DNA of 28,890 nt from an uncultured Flavobacteriales bacterium. GTDB lineage: Bacteria; Bacteroidota; Bacteroidia; Palsa-965. The notes beneath the pieces are model-generated. The model was not told where the DNA came from. It ran no database searches and was given only the letters and a program-made list of their open reading frames with translations. Below are positions 7,673 through 15,827 of this stretch, one piece after another. Position numbers and translations under genes: made by a program. Every line of letters starts with the position of its first letter. Within the stretch, counting starts at the first letter, position 1. The DNA is taken from assembly GCA_937974275.1 (NCBI GenBank), contig CALJIF010000139.1, positions 1 through 28,890 on the forward strand. Direction: 5' to 3'.

Positions 7673-8335
7673 ATGAGCGGTTCTTCTTTCATTCCATATT
7701 CACGACCTGCCATTGCTGACGAAAAAGTTTTGGAGCAATCGACGTTGTTTTACACGCAAATGAAAACACGACGCAGTGTGCGACATTTTTCCGATCGACC
7801 TGTTGCCGATGAGGTGCTCGCTAATATTATCCTTACCGCCGGCACTGCTCCGTCGGGTGCACACAAACAGCCCTGGCACTTTTGCATTGTGCGTGATCCG
7901 GAAATGAAACGGAAAATTCGTGAGGCTGCAGAAAAAGAAGAATATGAAAGTTATAATGGTCGTATGACGGAAGAGTGGCTACGCGATTTGCAACCATTGG
8001 GAACCAATTGGGAAAAACCGTTTTTAGAAATCGCTCCCGCGCTTATCGTTGTCTTTAGAAAACCTTATGAACTGGTAGGTGGTGTTAAGAAGAACAACTA
8101 TTACGTAAATGAATCGGTTGGTTTGGCGTGCGGATTTTTATTGGCTGCAATTCATCAGGCGGGACTAGCTTCGTTAACACATACACCCAGCCCTATGAAC
8201 TTTCTCAGTCAGTTATTAAACCGTCCCGAAAATGAAAAACCGCATTTGTTAATTCCCGTCGGGCATCCCGGAGATGGTTGCGAAGTACCCGATTTACACA
8301 GAAAGTCGTTGAATGAAATCGCAACACACTATTAA
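7673..8335 (+). CDS. nitroreductase-family enzyme, iodotyrosine deiodinase-like
   Basis: A 220-residue FMN enzyme of the nitroreductase fold. FMN-binding motifs are TRRSVRHFSDRPV (32-44), APSGAHKQPW (59-68) and the LPVG-like LIPVGHPGDG (193-202). The overall sequence follows vertebrate and bacterial iodotyrosine deiodinase (IYD): GTAPSGAH, then an active-site lid EEYESYNGRM, then GTNWEK. The three lid residues that hold the substrate zwitterion in IYD appear to be kept as Glu90, Tyr94 and Lys115. So reductive dehalogenation of halotyrosines is a fair hypothesis; the natural bacterial substrate is unclear. I used the ATG at 7673; an open frame upstream to 7577 would run back into purN and is unlikely to be translated. 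No operon partner is evident. Confidence 0.85.
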   Translation: MSGSSFIPYSRPAIADEKVLEQSTLFYTQMKTRRSVRHFSDRPVADEVLANIILTAGTAPSGAHKQPWHFCIVRDPEMKRKIREAAEKEEYESYNGRMTEEWLRDLQPLGTNWEKPFLEIAPALIVVFRKPYELVGGVKKNNYYVNESVGLACGFLLAAIHQAGLASLTHTPSPMNFLSQLLNRPENEKPHLLIPVGHPGDGCEVPDLHRKSLNEIATHY

Positions 8336-8376
8336 TCAGCGTTTTAATTAATTTTTTGTTTTTGTCCGCATCCCTA

Positions 8377-8385
8377 TATCTTTGC
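8377..8385 (+). promoter_or_regulatory. acpP promoter, -7 element
   Basis: TATCTTTGC matches TAnnTTTGC. An upstream TTTTG (8354-8358) sits 18 bases away, close to the usual -33 spacing. The leader would be about 25-30 nt, longer than for most genes in this window, as expected for a highly expressed gene. Confidence 0.6.
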
Positions 8386-8415
8386 AGGCAACTTTTAACT
8401 TAAAAACAATACAAA

Positions 8416-8652
8416 ATGTCAGACATTTCAACAAAAGTGAAAGCGATCATCGTTGACAAATTAGGCGTTGACGAAAAAGAAGTTACTGAAAATGCCAGCT
8501 TCACCAACGACTTGGGCGCTGACTCACTCGACACAGTTGAATTAATCATGGAATTCGAGAAAGAGTTCAACATTGCAATTCCTGATGATCAAGCCGAGAA
8601 GATCAACACCGTTGGAGAAGCGGTTAAATACATTCAGGAACACGCGAAGTAA
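8416..8652 (+). CDS. acpP: acyl carrier protein
   Basis: The 78-residue carrier for fatty acid synthesis. It is small and strongly acidic, with helix I (VKAIIVDKLGV) and the DSL motif GADSLDTVELIMEFE; Ser37 is the phosphopantetheine site. The C-terminal helix carries NTVGEAVKYIQEH. Length and motif match the family exactly. It is followed 30 bases later by fabF, the classical acpP-fabF order, and then rnc, an order common in bacteria. Transcription likely starts at the TATCTTTGC element just upstream and runs through all three genes, since no terminator is visible between them. Confidence 0.98.
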   Translation: MSDISTKVKAIIVDKLGVDEKEVTENASFTNDLGADSLDTVELIMEFEKEFNIAIPDDQAEKINTVGEAVKYIQEHAK

Positions 8653-8682
8653 TTCTTCGACCTTTCACCAAACTTTCAGGGC

Positions 8683-9936
8683 ATGCAATTAAAGCGGGTG
8701 GTTATTACCGGGCTGGGCGGAATTACGCCGTTGGGTAACAATGTACAGGACTTCTGGACAAATCTGGTAGCCGGCGTCAGTGGCGCTGCAACTATCACGC
8801 ATTTTGATGCCTCTAAATTCAAAACTCGTTTTGCGTGCGAAGTAAAAGGCTTCAATCCGGAAGAGTATTTTGATAAAAAAGAAGCCCGAAAGCTGGATCC
8901 TTTTTGCCATTACGGTATCGCCGCAGCTGTTCAGGCTGTAGGCGATGCCGGACTGGAAAACGGCAACATCGATAAAACTCGTGTTGGTGTGATCTGGGGT
9001 TCCGGAATTGGTGGATTAAAAACTTTTCAGGACGAATGTTTCGGATTTGCAAAAGGCGACGGCACTCCGCGCTTTAATCCGTTCTTCATTCCTAAAATGA
9101 TCGCCGATATTTGCGCCGGTCATATTTCTATGCGGTTCGGCTATCACGGGCCCAATTACACCACGGTAAGTGCTTGTGCTTCATCCACGAATGCGTTAAT
9201 TGATGCATTCACCTACATCCGTTTGGGCAAAGCCAATGTTATTGTTACCGGTGGTTCTGAAGCTGCAATTAATGAAGCCGGAATTGGCGGATTTAATGCG
9301 GCACAAGCTATGAGTACACGCAACGATGATCCTGCAAGCGCTTCTCGTCCTTACGATAAAGAACGTGATGGATTTGTGTTGGGTGAAGGCGGTGCGAGTC
9401 TTGTTTTCGAAGAACTCGAACATGCTTTAGCTCGTGGTGCTAACATCTACGCTGAAGTTGTTGGCGGAGGCATGAGTGCTGATGCGCATCATATTACGGC
9501 TCCACATCCGGAAGGTTTGGGCGCTGCACTGGTTATGCGTAATGCGTTGGAAGACGCGGGCATGAAGCCTGAAGACATTGATTATATCAACACTCACGGC
9601 ACTTCTACGCCATTGGGTGATACTGCTGAATTAAAAGCTATTGCTGCCGTATTTGGTGAACATGCTTTTAAAATGAACATCAGCGCCACCAAATCTATGA
9701 CCGGTCACTTGCTGGGAGCTGCCGGTGCATTGGAAGCAATGGCAACTGTGCTCGCCGTTAAACACGACATCATTCCTCCTACGATCAATCATGTGAACGA
9801 TGATCCGGAAGTTGATCCGCGCTTTAACCTGACTTTCAACAAAGCACAACACCGCACGGTTAATGCTGCAATCAGCAACACGTTTGGTTTTGGCGGTCAC
9901 AATGCTGCTGTGGTAGTTAAGAAGTACAAGGGCTAA
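8683..9936 (+). CDS. fabF: 3-oxoacyl-ACP synthase II
   Basis: Beta-ketoacyl-ACP synthase II, which condenses malonyl-ACP with acyl-ACP to elongate fatty acids in the cytoplasm. Length 417 residues is typical. The thiolase-fold N-terminus VVITGLGGITPLGNN is complete. The catalytic Cys-His-His set is visible: Cys165 in SACASS, His305 in NTHGTSTPLGD and His342 in TGHLLGAAGA. The C-terminal glycine-rich loop NTFGFGGHNAAVV is intact. The start ATG gives the standard N-terminus. It lies between acpP and rnc on the same strand, so one transcript probably supplies the acceptor protein and its condensing enzyme. Confidence 0.98.
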   Translation: MQLKRVVITGLGGITPLGNNVQDFWTNLVAGVSGAATITHFDASKFKTRFACEVKGFNPEEYFDKKEARKLDPFCHYGIAAAVQAVGDAGLENGNIDKTRVGVIWGSGIGGLKTFQDECFGFAKGDGTPRFNPFFIPKMIADICAGHISMRFGYHGPNYTTVSACASSTNALIDAFTYIRLGKANVIVTGGSEAAINEAGIGGFNAAQAMSTRNDDPASASRPYDKERDGFVLGEGGASLVFEELEHALARGANIYAEVVGGGMSADAHHITAPHPEGLGAALVMRNALEDAGMKPEDIDYINTHGTSTPLGDTAELKAIAAVFGEHAFKMNISATKSMTGHLLGAAGALEAMATVLAVKHDIIPPTINHVNDDPEVDPRFNLTFNKAQHRTVNAAISNTFGFGGHNAAVVVKKYKG

Positions 9937-9941
9937 TCGCT

Positions 9942-10664
9942 TTGATCCAAACCTTACAAGACTTATTCGAGAACGGCCGCGATAAGGATTTACGTCGATC
10001 GTTAAGCAACTTGTTAGGATTTCGTCCGGGCAATCTCAGTATTTATCGCAAGGCTTTTACACACAGTTCGGCTGCGAATCTTTCCAAAATTTCAGGACAA
10101 CCCGTAGAAAGCTATGAACGCCTGGAATTCCTTGGTGACGCGGTTTTGGGCGCTGTTATTGCCGATTATCTCTTCAAAAAATTCCCCTATAAAGACGAAG
10201 GCTTTTTAACCAAAATGCGTTCGCGTATCGTCAGTCGTCAGACGCTGGGAAAACTGGCGGTGAAATTCGGCATTCAGGATTTTATATCCGCGGAATCCGG
10301 ATTAGCGGGAAGAAGTCACTCTATTAACGGTGATGTTTTTGAAGCTCTCATTGGTGCCATTTACATGGATAAAGGTTATGAATTCACCGCGAAATTCATC
10401 AATCGTACGATTCTGAAATACCATCTGGACATTGACGAAATTGAAAATACCGACACGGATTTCAAGTCGAAATTGATCGAATGGGCCCAGAAGAATAAAA
10501 AAGAGCTGCGCTTCCGCCTCGTAGATGAAGAAGGTACGGGGCATCAAAAATTGTACGTAGTGCAGGTTACCATTGACGGTGAAGCCTACGGAGAAGCCCG
10601 CCACACCTCGAAAAAACGGGCAGAGCAGGACGCGGCCGGCCACTGTTTAGATCGTCTTTCCTAA
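9942..10664 (+). CDS. rnc: ribonuclease III
   Basis: Double-strand-specific endoribonuclease for rRNA and mRNA processing, 240 residues. The nuclease signature ERLEFLGDAVLG is at residues 59-70, with the second acidic cluster near GDVFEALIGAIYMD; these supply the metal ligands. A double-stranded RNA-binding domain fills the C-terminus, from DFKSKLIEWAQ to TSKKRAEQDAAGHCL. The start is TTG, five bases after the fabF stop: the frame is closed by a stop 21 bases upstream and no ATG lies near the expected N-terminus, so TTG is the only start that keeps the whole family N-terminus. A poor start may keep RNase III levels low. Confidence 0.95.
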   Translation: MIQTLQDLFENGRDKDLRRSLSNLLGFRPGNLSIYRKAFTHSSAANLSKISGQPVESYERLEFLGDAVLGAVIADYLFKKFPYKDEGFLTKMRSRIVSRQTLGKLAVKFGIQDFISAESGLAGRSHSINGDVFEALIGAIYMDKGYEFTAKFINRTILKYHLDIDEIENTDTDFKSKLIEWAQKNKKELRFRLVDEEGTGHQKLYVVQVTIDGEAYGEARHTSKKRAEQDAAGHCLDRLS

Positions 10665-10718
10665 ACGGATTTAGCGATTTTTTAACACGAAATCCACACT
10701 TTTCGGGCAACTTAGGCA

Positions 10719-10748
10719 ACCTTTTACCGTCATCATAGCGTAAAAGGT
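10719..10748. promoter_or_regulatory. 9-bp inverted repeat before the ECF sigma gene
   Basis: ACCTTTTAC (10719-10727) and GTAAAAGGT (10740-10748) form a perfect dyad with a 12-base spacer between rnc and the sigma factor gene. There is no T run after it, so it is a weak terminator candidate. Its place 21 bases before the ATG suits an operator or a leader hairpin. Confidence 0.45.
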
Positions 10749-10769
10749 AACGAACAACCAATCAGGTTT

Positions 10770-11348
10770 ATGACCGATCACGAATTGATAGCGGGGTGTT
10801 TACGTCAGGACAGAACTTGTCAGGAGGCGCTGTATAAGCGTTTTTACGGCAAGATGTTGGGTGTAACCATGCGCTATGCACGCGATCGCGATGAGGCTCG
10901 TGATATGTTGCAGGAGGGGTTCATTAAAGTGTTTACATCAATTTCCAACTTCTCCGGAAAAGGTTCTTTCGAAGGATGGGTGCGAAGAATTGTAGTCAAC
11001 ACTTCCATTGATCATCTTCGGAAAAACAAACACGAGTACATGATTGTGTCCACCGTTCATTCCCGCGATGGCGATTTGCCCGATGCCGTTGAAGAAGCCG
11101 ACGAAAACGAATTACTTCAACTCAGCGAGGAGCAATTGATCGCCTGCATACAGCAGCTAAGTCCTGCATACCGTGCAGTGTTTAACTTGTATGTCATGGA
11201 AAATCTTCCGCACAAGGAAATTTCCGAACGCCTGGGAATCAGCGAAGGAACTTCTAAATCCAACTTGGCAAAAGCTCGTTACCAACTGAAAAAAATCCTG
11301 TATCAAAAAATTCGAACATCGCATGGAGAACAGACATTTACACGATGA
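10770..11348 (+). CDS. ECF RNA polymerase sigma factor
   Basis: A 192-residue extracytoplasmic-function sigma factor. Region 2 runs from residues about 10 to 85: ALYKRFYGKMLGVTMRY, the -10-recognition and core-binding segment DEARDMLQEGFIKVF, then GSFEGWVRRIVVNTSIDHLRK. Region 4 covers about 125-180, with LSPAYRAVFNLYVMENLPHKEISERLGISEGTSKSNL, a typical helix-turn-helix for the -35 element. The linker between them is acidic. Its last 26 bases overlap the start of the next gene, a single-span membrane protein that may act as its partner, and a PorP/SprF gene follows. ECF factors in Bacteroidota often sit beside type IX secretion genes; the target genes here are not known. Confidence 0.93.
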   Translation: MTDHELIAGCLRQDRTCQEALYKRFYGKMLGVTMRYARDRDEARDMLQEGFIKVFTSISNFSGKGSFEGWVRRIVVNTSIDHLRKNKHEYMIVSTVHSRDGDLPDAVEEADENELLQLSEEQLIACIQQLSPAYRAVFNLYVMENLPHKEISERLGISEGTSKSNLAKARYQLKKILYQKIRTSHGEQTFTR

Positions 11349-11991
11349 CCAGCTCTTCCGGCAGTTGAACGAACGGTTGGGTGACTACGAGGCTCCTTAT
11401 GAGGCGGCTGACTGGGACGCTATGAACCGCTCGCTGGACAAACTGCCTAAGTCAAACCGCTTTCAATGGAAATTTTCATTGAATAACATCCTGATTGTAT
11501 TAGGCATAACGGGCTTATCCATAACCGGATATCTCGTGGGCAAATCCAGTGCAGGTGTAGAGCAACAAGCGCCTATTCCGGCTGCAGAAGCGGCACTCAA
11601 TACTTCTTCTGCACCGGCTATAACGGTAAACTCAACGGCGACAGCACCCGACAACAGTGTGGTTAAGGAAACGGAAACGGTTGCTGCGACAACACCGGCC
11701 GTCGTTAATACCGGGAAAAAGCAGTCCCCGGAAAGCCGCTCCGATCTTCGCTTTGGTGATCAGATCGATCCATTAAAAGGATTCGTGAAACCAACGCATG
11801 AAGACCCGGCAGTAATCAGCAAAGTAGACAGCGGAAAGAAAATTGAAGTGTACTACGACATTGAAAATGGCAAAGTCACTCCGATTGTTGTTCCACAAAA
11901 GGACAACGCCACAGACGATGTTACTCCGAAAGATGCGCCGGTAGGTCCTGCAAACGAAGGTCGCGCAGCATTCGGCGACGACGGTCAATAA
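11323..11991 (+). CDS. single-span membrane protein, possible sigma-factor partner
   Basis: A 222-residue protein with one membrane helix at about residues 54-73 (NILIVLGITGLSITGYLVG). The cytoplasmic N-terminus (residues 1-50) is acidic and helical, starting HLHDDQLFRQLNERLGDYE and containing DWDAMNRSLDKLP. The outer part (75-222) is low in complexity, rich in Ala, Thr, Val, Pro and acidic residues. A small soluble head inside, a single helix and a tail outside is the layout of anti-sigma factors, and the 26-base overlap with the ECF sigma gene supports pairing. It lacks a clear zinc anti-sigma motif, so the role is inferred from position and topology only. Confidence 0.7.
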   Translation: MENRHLHDDQLFRQLNERLGDYEAPYEAADWDAMNRSLDKLPKSNRFQWKFSLNNILIVLGITGLSITGYLVGKSSAGVEQQAPIPAAEAALNTSSAPAITVNSTATAPDNSVVKETETVAATTPAVVNTGKKQSPESRSDLRFGDQIDPLKGFVKPTHEDPAVISKVDSGKKIEVYYDIENGKVTPIVVPQKDNATDDVTPKDAPVGPANEGRAAFGDDGQ

Positions 11992-12061
11992 GTATTATTA
12001 CAACGCCACAGGCAACGAGTAGGCAAACCCGTCGTCTGATTATCGGCTAAACACTCTTCTC

Positions 12062-13024
12062 ATGAAACACATGTACAACATGGCTATGCTGTGTCTGATC
12101 GGCACGTTGCTATCCACCAAAATATTCGCTCAAGATCCGGAGTTCACGCAGTTTTATGCGAACCCGTTGTATCTCAATCCTGCTTTAGCGGGAAATAAAA
12201 TTTGTACGCGTGTCGGTGTCAACTACCGCGCACAATGGCCCAACATTCACGGCACATACAACACTACAGGATTTTACATTGACAAATTAGTGCATCAGGT
12301 AAAAGGCGGCATCGGTCTTGTTGCTATGCACGATCGCGCAGGAAAAGGAACATTAAACACTACCGGCGTTGGTTTGATCTATGCTCCTCATATCAAAATC
12401 ACACGCGACATCACTTGGACTACCGCCCTTCAGGTTGGTTATTGGCAAAAATCATTGAACGCGGAAAATTTAAATTTCGGCGATGAGATTGATCCTCGGC
12501 GCGGTTACATTTTTAATACACAGGAACAATTACAGTCTCAAGCAGTGGGCAACTTCGACCTTTCTGCAGGAACCGTGCTCACGATGAAACATTTCTTTGT
12601 TGGTGGCGCCGTGCATCATATTCTGGAGCCGAATGAAAGTTTTCTGGAAGGCAACAGTCCATTGCCGCGCAAATACACGGTACACGCAGGCGGTATTATT
12701 CGTACATCTAAAAGTCATGATGGCGATTCATACATTTCTCCGAACATCATGTATCGTCAGCAAGGCGATTTCCAACAGTTCAATTTAGGTGTGTACTTAA
12801 AACGCGAATCTATTGTTGGCGGATTGTGGTACCGCGGCAACGATGCATTCATTGTGTTGTTGGGCTTGGAAAAAGAACGCATGCGTATCGGATATAGTTA
12901 TGATGTCACCGTTTCGCGGTTAACGAATGCATCTGCAGGTGCACATGAAATTTCACTTGGTTATCAATTCTCGTGCAAAATGCCGAGTAAAAAATATCGT
13001 CCGGGCATCTGTCCGAGCTGGTGA
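12062..13024 (+). CDS. PorP/SprF family outer-membrane protein
   Basis: A 320-residue protein of the PorP/SprF family, beta-barrel proteins that accompany type IX secretion and often anchor particular secreted partners. A Sec signal ends at about residue 23 (IGTLLSTKIFA, then QDPEFTQFY). The family hallmark QDPEFTQFYANPLYLNPALAG lies directly after it. Then come repeating amphipathic strands such as GGIGLVAMHDRAG, YTVHAGGIIRT and RIGYSYDVTVSRL. It ends near HEISLGYQFSCKMPSKK, the usual family end. It follows the ECF sigma factor and membrane protein with a 70-base gap and is closed by a strong terminator, so the three genes may be one unit. Confidence 0.93.
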   Translation: MKHMYNMAMLCLIGTLLSTKIFAQDPEFTQFYANPLYLNPALAGNKICTRVGVNYRAQWPNIHGTYNTTGFYIDKLVHQVKGGIGLVAMHDRAGKGTLNTTGVGLIYAPHIKITRDITWTTALQVGYWQKSLNAENLNFGDEIDPRRGYIFNTQEQLQSQAVGNFDLSAGTVLTMKHFFVGGAVHHILEPNESFLEGNSPLPRKYTVHAGGIIRTSKSHDGDSYISPNIMYRQQGDFQQFNLGVYLKRESIVGGLWYRGNDAFIVLLGLEKERMRIGYSYDVTVSRLTNASAGAHEISLGYQFSCKMPSKKYRPGICPSW

Positions 13025-13048
13025 TTGTTTGATTAGTTAGGGTGTGTG

Positions 13049-13090
13049 AATCCGCTGCGACTGCTTGGTGTTGCGGCGGATTTCTTTTTT
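13049..13090 (+). terminator. terminator after the PorP/SprF gene
   Basis: A 10-bp stem, AATCCGCTGC (13049-13058) and GCGGCGGATT (13073-13082), with one G-T pair and a 14-nt loop, is followed by TTTCTTTTTT. It separates the PorP/SprF unit from the lipoprotein gene. Confidence 0.8.
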
Positions 13091-13139
13091 GCAGAGCTGC
13101 GTTATTTTAATCATCTTTAGAAGAATAAAACATTCCGTT

Positions 13140-13940
13140 ATGCGCATCGTACTTGCCTTATTCTGTGCTGTGTTGCTCGTTGCCTGCTCTAACAACAACA
13201 CCGAAAATCCTCCCGCGAAAAAAATCACCAAAGCGGATTACGAGAAATTATTGAAAGAAAGAAACTCCTCAATCAATGAATTACATGCGGCCATCTTGAA
13301 CGCCATTGCTGCTGCAACTGATGCGCAACCAAACGATAGCATTTCCATCGGCGACACCTTGCTCGGATTTAGTCCCGTTATCGGCACACACACCAACGAA
13401 GCAGAGCCGTACAAAACGTTCAACGCTATCCTTGTAGCATCATACATTGCAGAAGGGAAATCGTTACCGGCAGGAATGGAAGAAGACTGGCTGCAAAGTG
13501 ATGTCATGCGTGATATTGAATCATGCAAAAACGGAAAGCCGGTTCAATCGTTTCTACTTACCGAAGGTGATGAGCGTCTTTGGTCGACGGGCGCTGCCTT
13601 TGTGAGTGCACTTGCTCAACTGCGTTATGTCGTAATTGTGCATCCCTCAAAATTCTACGCCGGTGTTTTACATCCCGGTAACGAAACCTTCGAAACAGCA
13701 GAACTCAGCGGAACAATTGTCATTTACGATCTGAAAGAAAAACGCGTTTGCGGTGCTAAAAAAATTCAAGTCACCGGACCGGAAACCATTAACTACAGCT
13801 ACGACAAAGCCTCTTCCGATAACGGATGGAAAGATAAATCGGGCGATGCGGCTGCGCATCGTTTCAAAACAGAAAATCGTGAAGTGCTGGTGCGAAATGT
13901 TTTCGATGCATTGAACGAAATCATTCCCGTTAAAAAGTAA
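13140..13940 (+). CDS. hypothetical lipoprotein
   Basis: A 266-residue lipoprotein. The signal MRIVLALFCAVLLVACSNN has a clear lipobox (LVAC), with Cys16 as the lipidated residue; the following Ser-Asn-Asn-Asn does not carry an inner-membrane retention Asp. I chose the ATG at 13140 because it gives the signal peptide directly; an open frame extends 75 bases upstream into the terminator region. After a Lys-rich helix (ITKADYEKLLKERNSS) the protein is mixed alpha/beta, with LRYVVIVHPSKFYAG and SGTIVIYDLKEKRVCGAKKI. I do not recognise the family. It stands alone, with uvrC starting 29 bases after it on the same strand. Confidence 0.78.
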   Translation: MRIVLALFCAVLLVACSNNNTENPPAKKITKADYEKLLKERNSSINELHAAILNAIAAATDAQPNDSISIGDTLLGFSPVIGTHTNEAEPYKTFNAILVASYIAEGKSLPAGMEEDWLQSDVMRDIESCKNGKPVQSFLLTEGDERLWSTGAAFVSALAQLRYVVIVHPSKFYAGVLHPGNETFETAELSGTIVIYDLKEKRVCGAKKIQVTGPETINYSYDKASSDNGWKDKSGDAAAHRFKTENREVLVRNVFDALNEIIPVKK

Positions 13941-13969
13941 GGTCTTGTGTAACGTATCTTTATCCGCTC

Positions 13970-15787
13970 ATGTCCGATAACGTTACGTTAAAAGAAGCTA
14001 TTCTCTCCCTGCCCGATGCGCCCGGCGTGTATCAGTATTACGATGAAGCGGGAGCCATTCTGTATATCGGTAAAGCGAAGAATTTAAAAAAACGCGTTTC
14101 CTCCTACTTCACTGCGCAAGACAAACACTCTGGCAAAACACAGGTGCTCGTGAAAAAAATTCACTCCCTGCAATTTATCATGGTGGAAAGTGAACTGGAC
14201 GCGTTATTGCTGGAAAATAACTTAATCAAAAAATACCAGCCTCCGTACAACATCCGACTTAAAGACGATAAAACGTATCCGTGGATTTGCATCAGCAACG
14301 AACGCTTTCCTCGTGTATTTCCTACGCGCATCGTAGACAAAAAAAGCGGACAGTTTTTCGGTCCGTATGGCAATGTGAAAGTCATGTACACGGTGCTGGA
14401 TTTGATCAAGGCCATGTATCCTTTGCGCAATTGCCGTTTGAATCTGGCACAACAACACATCGATGCGGGCAAGTATAAAGTATGCCTGGAATATCACATT
14501 GGTAATTGCCTCGGACCTTGCGAAAATCATCAAAGCGAAAACGATTACAATAGCTCCATCCGCCAAATCAAAGACATTCTGAAAGGAAATCTAACCGCGG
14601 TTAATAAACAGCTGCGGGAGCTGATGAATACTTATGCTGCCGAATTGCAATTCGAGCGCGCCCAGGCAGTGAAAGAAAAAATTGATGCGCTGGAAACGTA
14701 TCAAAGTAAATCAACGGTTGTCTCTCCAACCATAACCAATGTTGATGTATGCGCTTTTCGTTCGGATGATAAAAGTGGTTACGCGAACTTTTTGAAAGTT
14801 GTGGATGGCGCCATTGTGCAGGCGCACACCATCGAAATGAAAAAACGACTGGACGAAAGCGATGCGGAATTGTTGCAATTGGCGTTGGTGGAGTTTCGTG
14901 AACGCTTCGAAAGTCATGCCGCGGAAGTGATTGTACCTTTTTTACCCGAAGTGCAACTGCCGGAAGTTTCCTTTCATGTGCCGCAACGAGGCGACAAAAA
15001 GAAGTTACTGGAATTATCCGATCGTAACCTCGATTACTATATCAAAGAAAAATCGAAAAAAGAAGAGCTCGTCGATCCGGAGCGACACACCAATCGTATC
15101 ATGCAAACCATGATGAAAGATTTGCGCTTGTCCGAAGAGCCGCGTCATATCGAGTGTTTCGATAATTCCAACTTTCAGGGAACAGATGCCGTTTCCGCGA
15201 TGGTTGTTTTTCGTGACGGTAAGCCGAGCAAAAAAGATTACCGCATTTTTAATGTGAAAACGGTCGAAGGCCCTGACGATTTCGCTACCATGCGAGAAGT
15301 TATTTTCCGCCGTTACAAACGCGTTTCGGAAGAAGAGCAGGAGTTTCCGCAATTGGTAATCATCGACGGAGGTAAAGGACAACTCTCTGCTGCCATGGAT
15401 GCGTTGGAAGAACTTGGGTTACGCGGAAAAATGGCCGTAATCGGTATCGCCAAACGTTTGGAAGAAATTTATTATCCCGGCGATTCTATTCCGATGTATC
15501 TCGATAAAAAATCGGAAAGCTTGCGTGTTATTCAACACGCCCGTGATGAGGCGCATCGTTTTGGCATTACCAAACACCGCAAAAAGCGCAGCAAGTCGGT
15601 GATTAAAACCGAACTCACACAAATTACGGGCATCAGCGATACTACCGCACAAAAACTCCTGCGCGAATTCGGCTCCGTACAACGCATTAAAAATGCGAAC
15701 GCCGATGAACTCGCCGCAGTCGTTGGTCCGGCTAAAGCGCAACTGGTGGTTAAACACTTCCAACAGCCCGACTCCCCACGTTCTTAG
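13970..15787 (+). CDS. uvrC: excinuclease ABC subunit C
   Basis: The dual-incision nuclease of nucleotide excision repair, 605 residues, full length. The N-terminal GIY-YIG nuclease has PGVYQYYDEAGAILYIGKAKNLKKRV, which makes the 3' cut. A four-cysteine group follows (Cys155, Cys172, Cys180, Cys184, in CLEYHIGNCLGPC), resembling the iron-sulfur ligands reported for E. coli UvrC. The UVR helical motif LQFERAQAVKEKIDALE binds UvrB. The RNase H-like half has ECFDNSNFQGTDAVSAMVVF and VIIDGGKGQL for the 5' cut. Helix-hairpin-helix motifs end it (ITGISDTTAQKLLREFGS and VVGPAKAQLVVKHF). TATCTTTA seven bases before the ATG may be a -7 element. Its partners uvrA and uvrB are not in this window. Confidence 0.97.
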   Translation: MSDNVTLKEAILSLPDAPGVYQYYDEAGAILYIGKAKNLKKRVSSYFTAQDKHSGKTQVLVKKIHSLQFIMVESELDALLLENNLIKKYQPPYNIRLKDDKTYPWICISNERFPRVFPTRIVDKKSGQFFGPYGNVKVMYTVLDLIKAMYPLRNCRLNLAQQHIDAGKYKVCLEYHIGNCLGPCENHQSENDYNSSIRQIKDILKGNLTAVNKQLRELMNTYAAELQFERAQAVKEKIDALETYQSKSTVVSPTITNVDVCAFRSDDKSGYANFLKVVDGAIVQAHTIEMKKRLDESDAELLQLALVEFRERFESHAAEVIVPFLPEVQLPEVSFHVPQRGDKKKLLELSDRNLDYYIKEKSKKEELVDPERHTNRIMQTMMKDLRLSEEPRHIECFDNSNFQGTDAVSAMVVFRDGKPSKKDYRIFNVKTVEGPDDFATMREVIFRRYKRVSEEEQEFPQLVIIDGGKGQLSAAMDALEELGLRGKMAVIGIAKRLEEIYYPGDSIPMYLDKKSESLRVIQHARDEAHRFGITKHRKKRSKSVIKTELTQITGISDTTAQKLLREFGSVQRIKNANADELAAVVGPAKAQLVVKHFQQPDSPRS

Positions 15788-15802
15788 AAGCGCGGGAATC
15801 CC

Positions 15803-15811
15803 TATCTTTGC
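15803..15811 (+). promoter_or_regulatory. lysS promoter, -7 element
   Basis: TATCTTTGC fits the Bacteroidota consensus and lies 16 bases before the lysS ATG, just after the uvrC stop, so lysS can be transcribed on its own. I see no convincing -33 TTG. Confidence 0.55.
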
Positions 15812-15827
15812 GCCACATTTATCTTTT

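Noticed and set aside
15693..15827. Upstream extension of lysS into uvrC
   Set aside because: It overlaps the end of uvrC in another frame; the start at 15828 has a promoter element before it and the normal family N-terminus.
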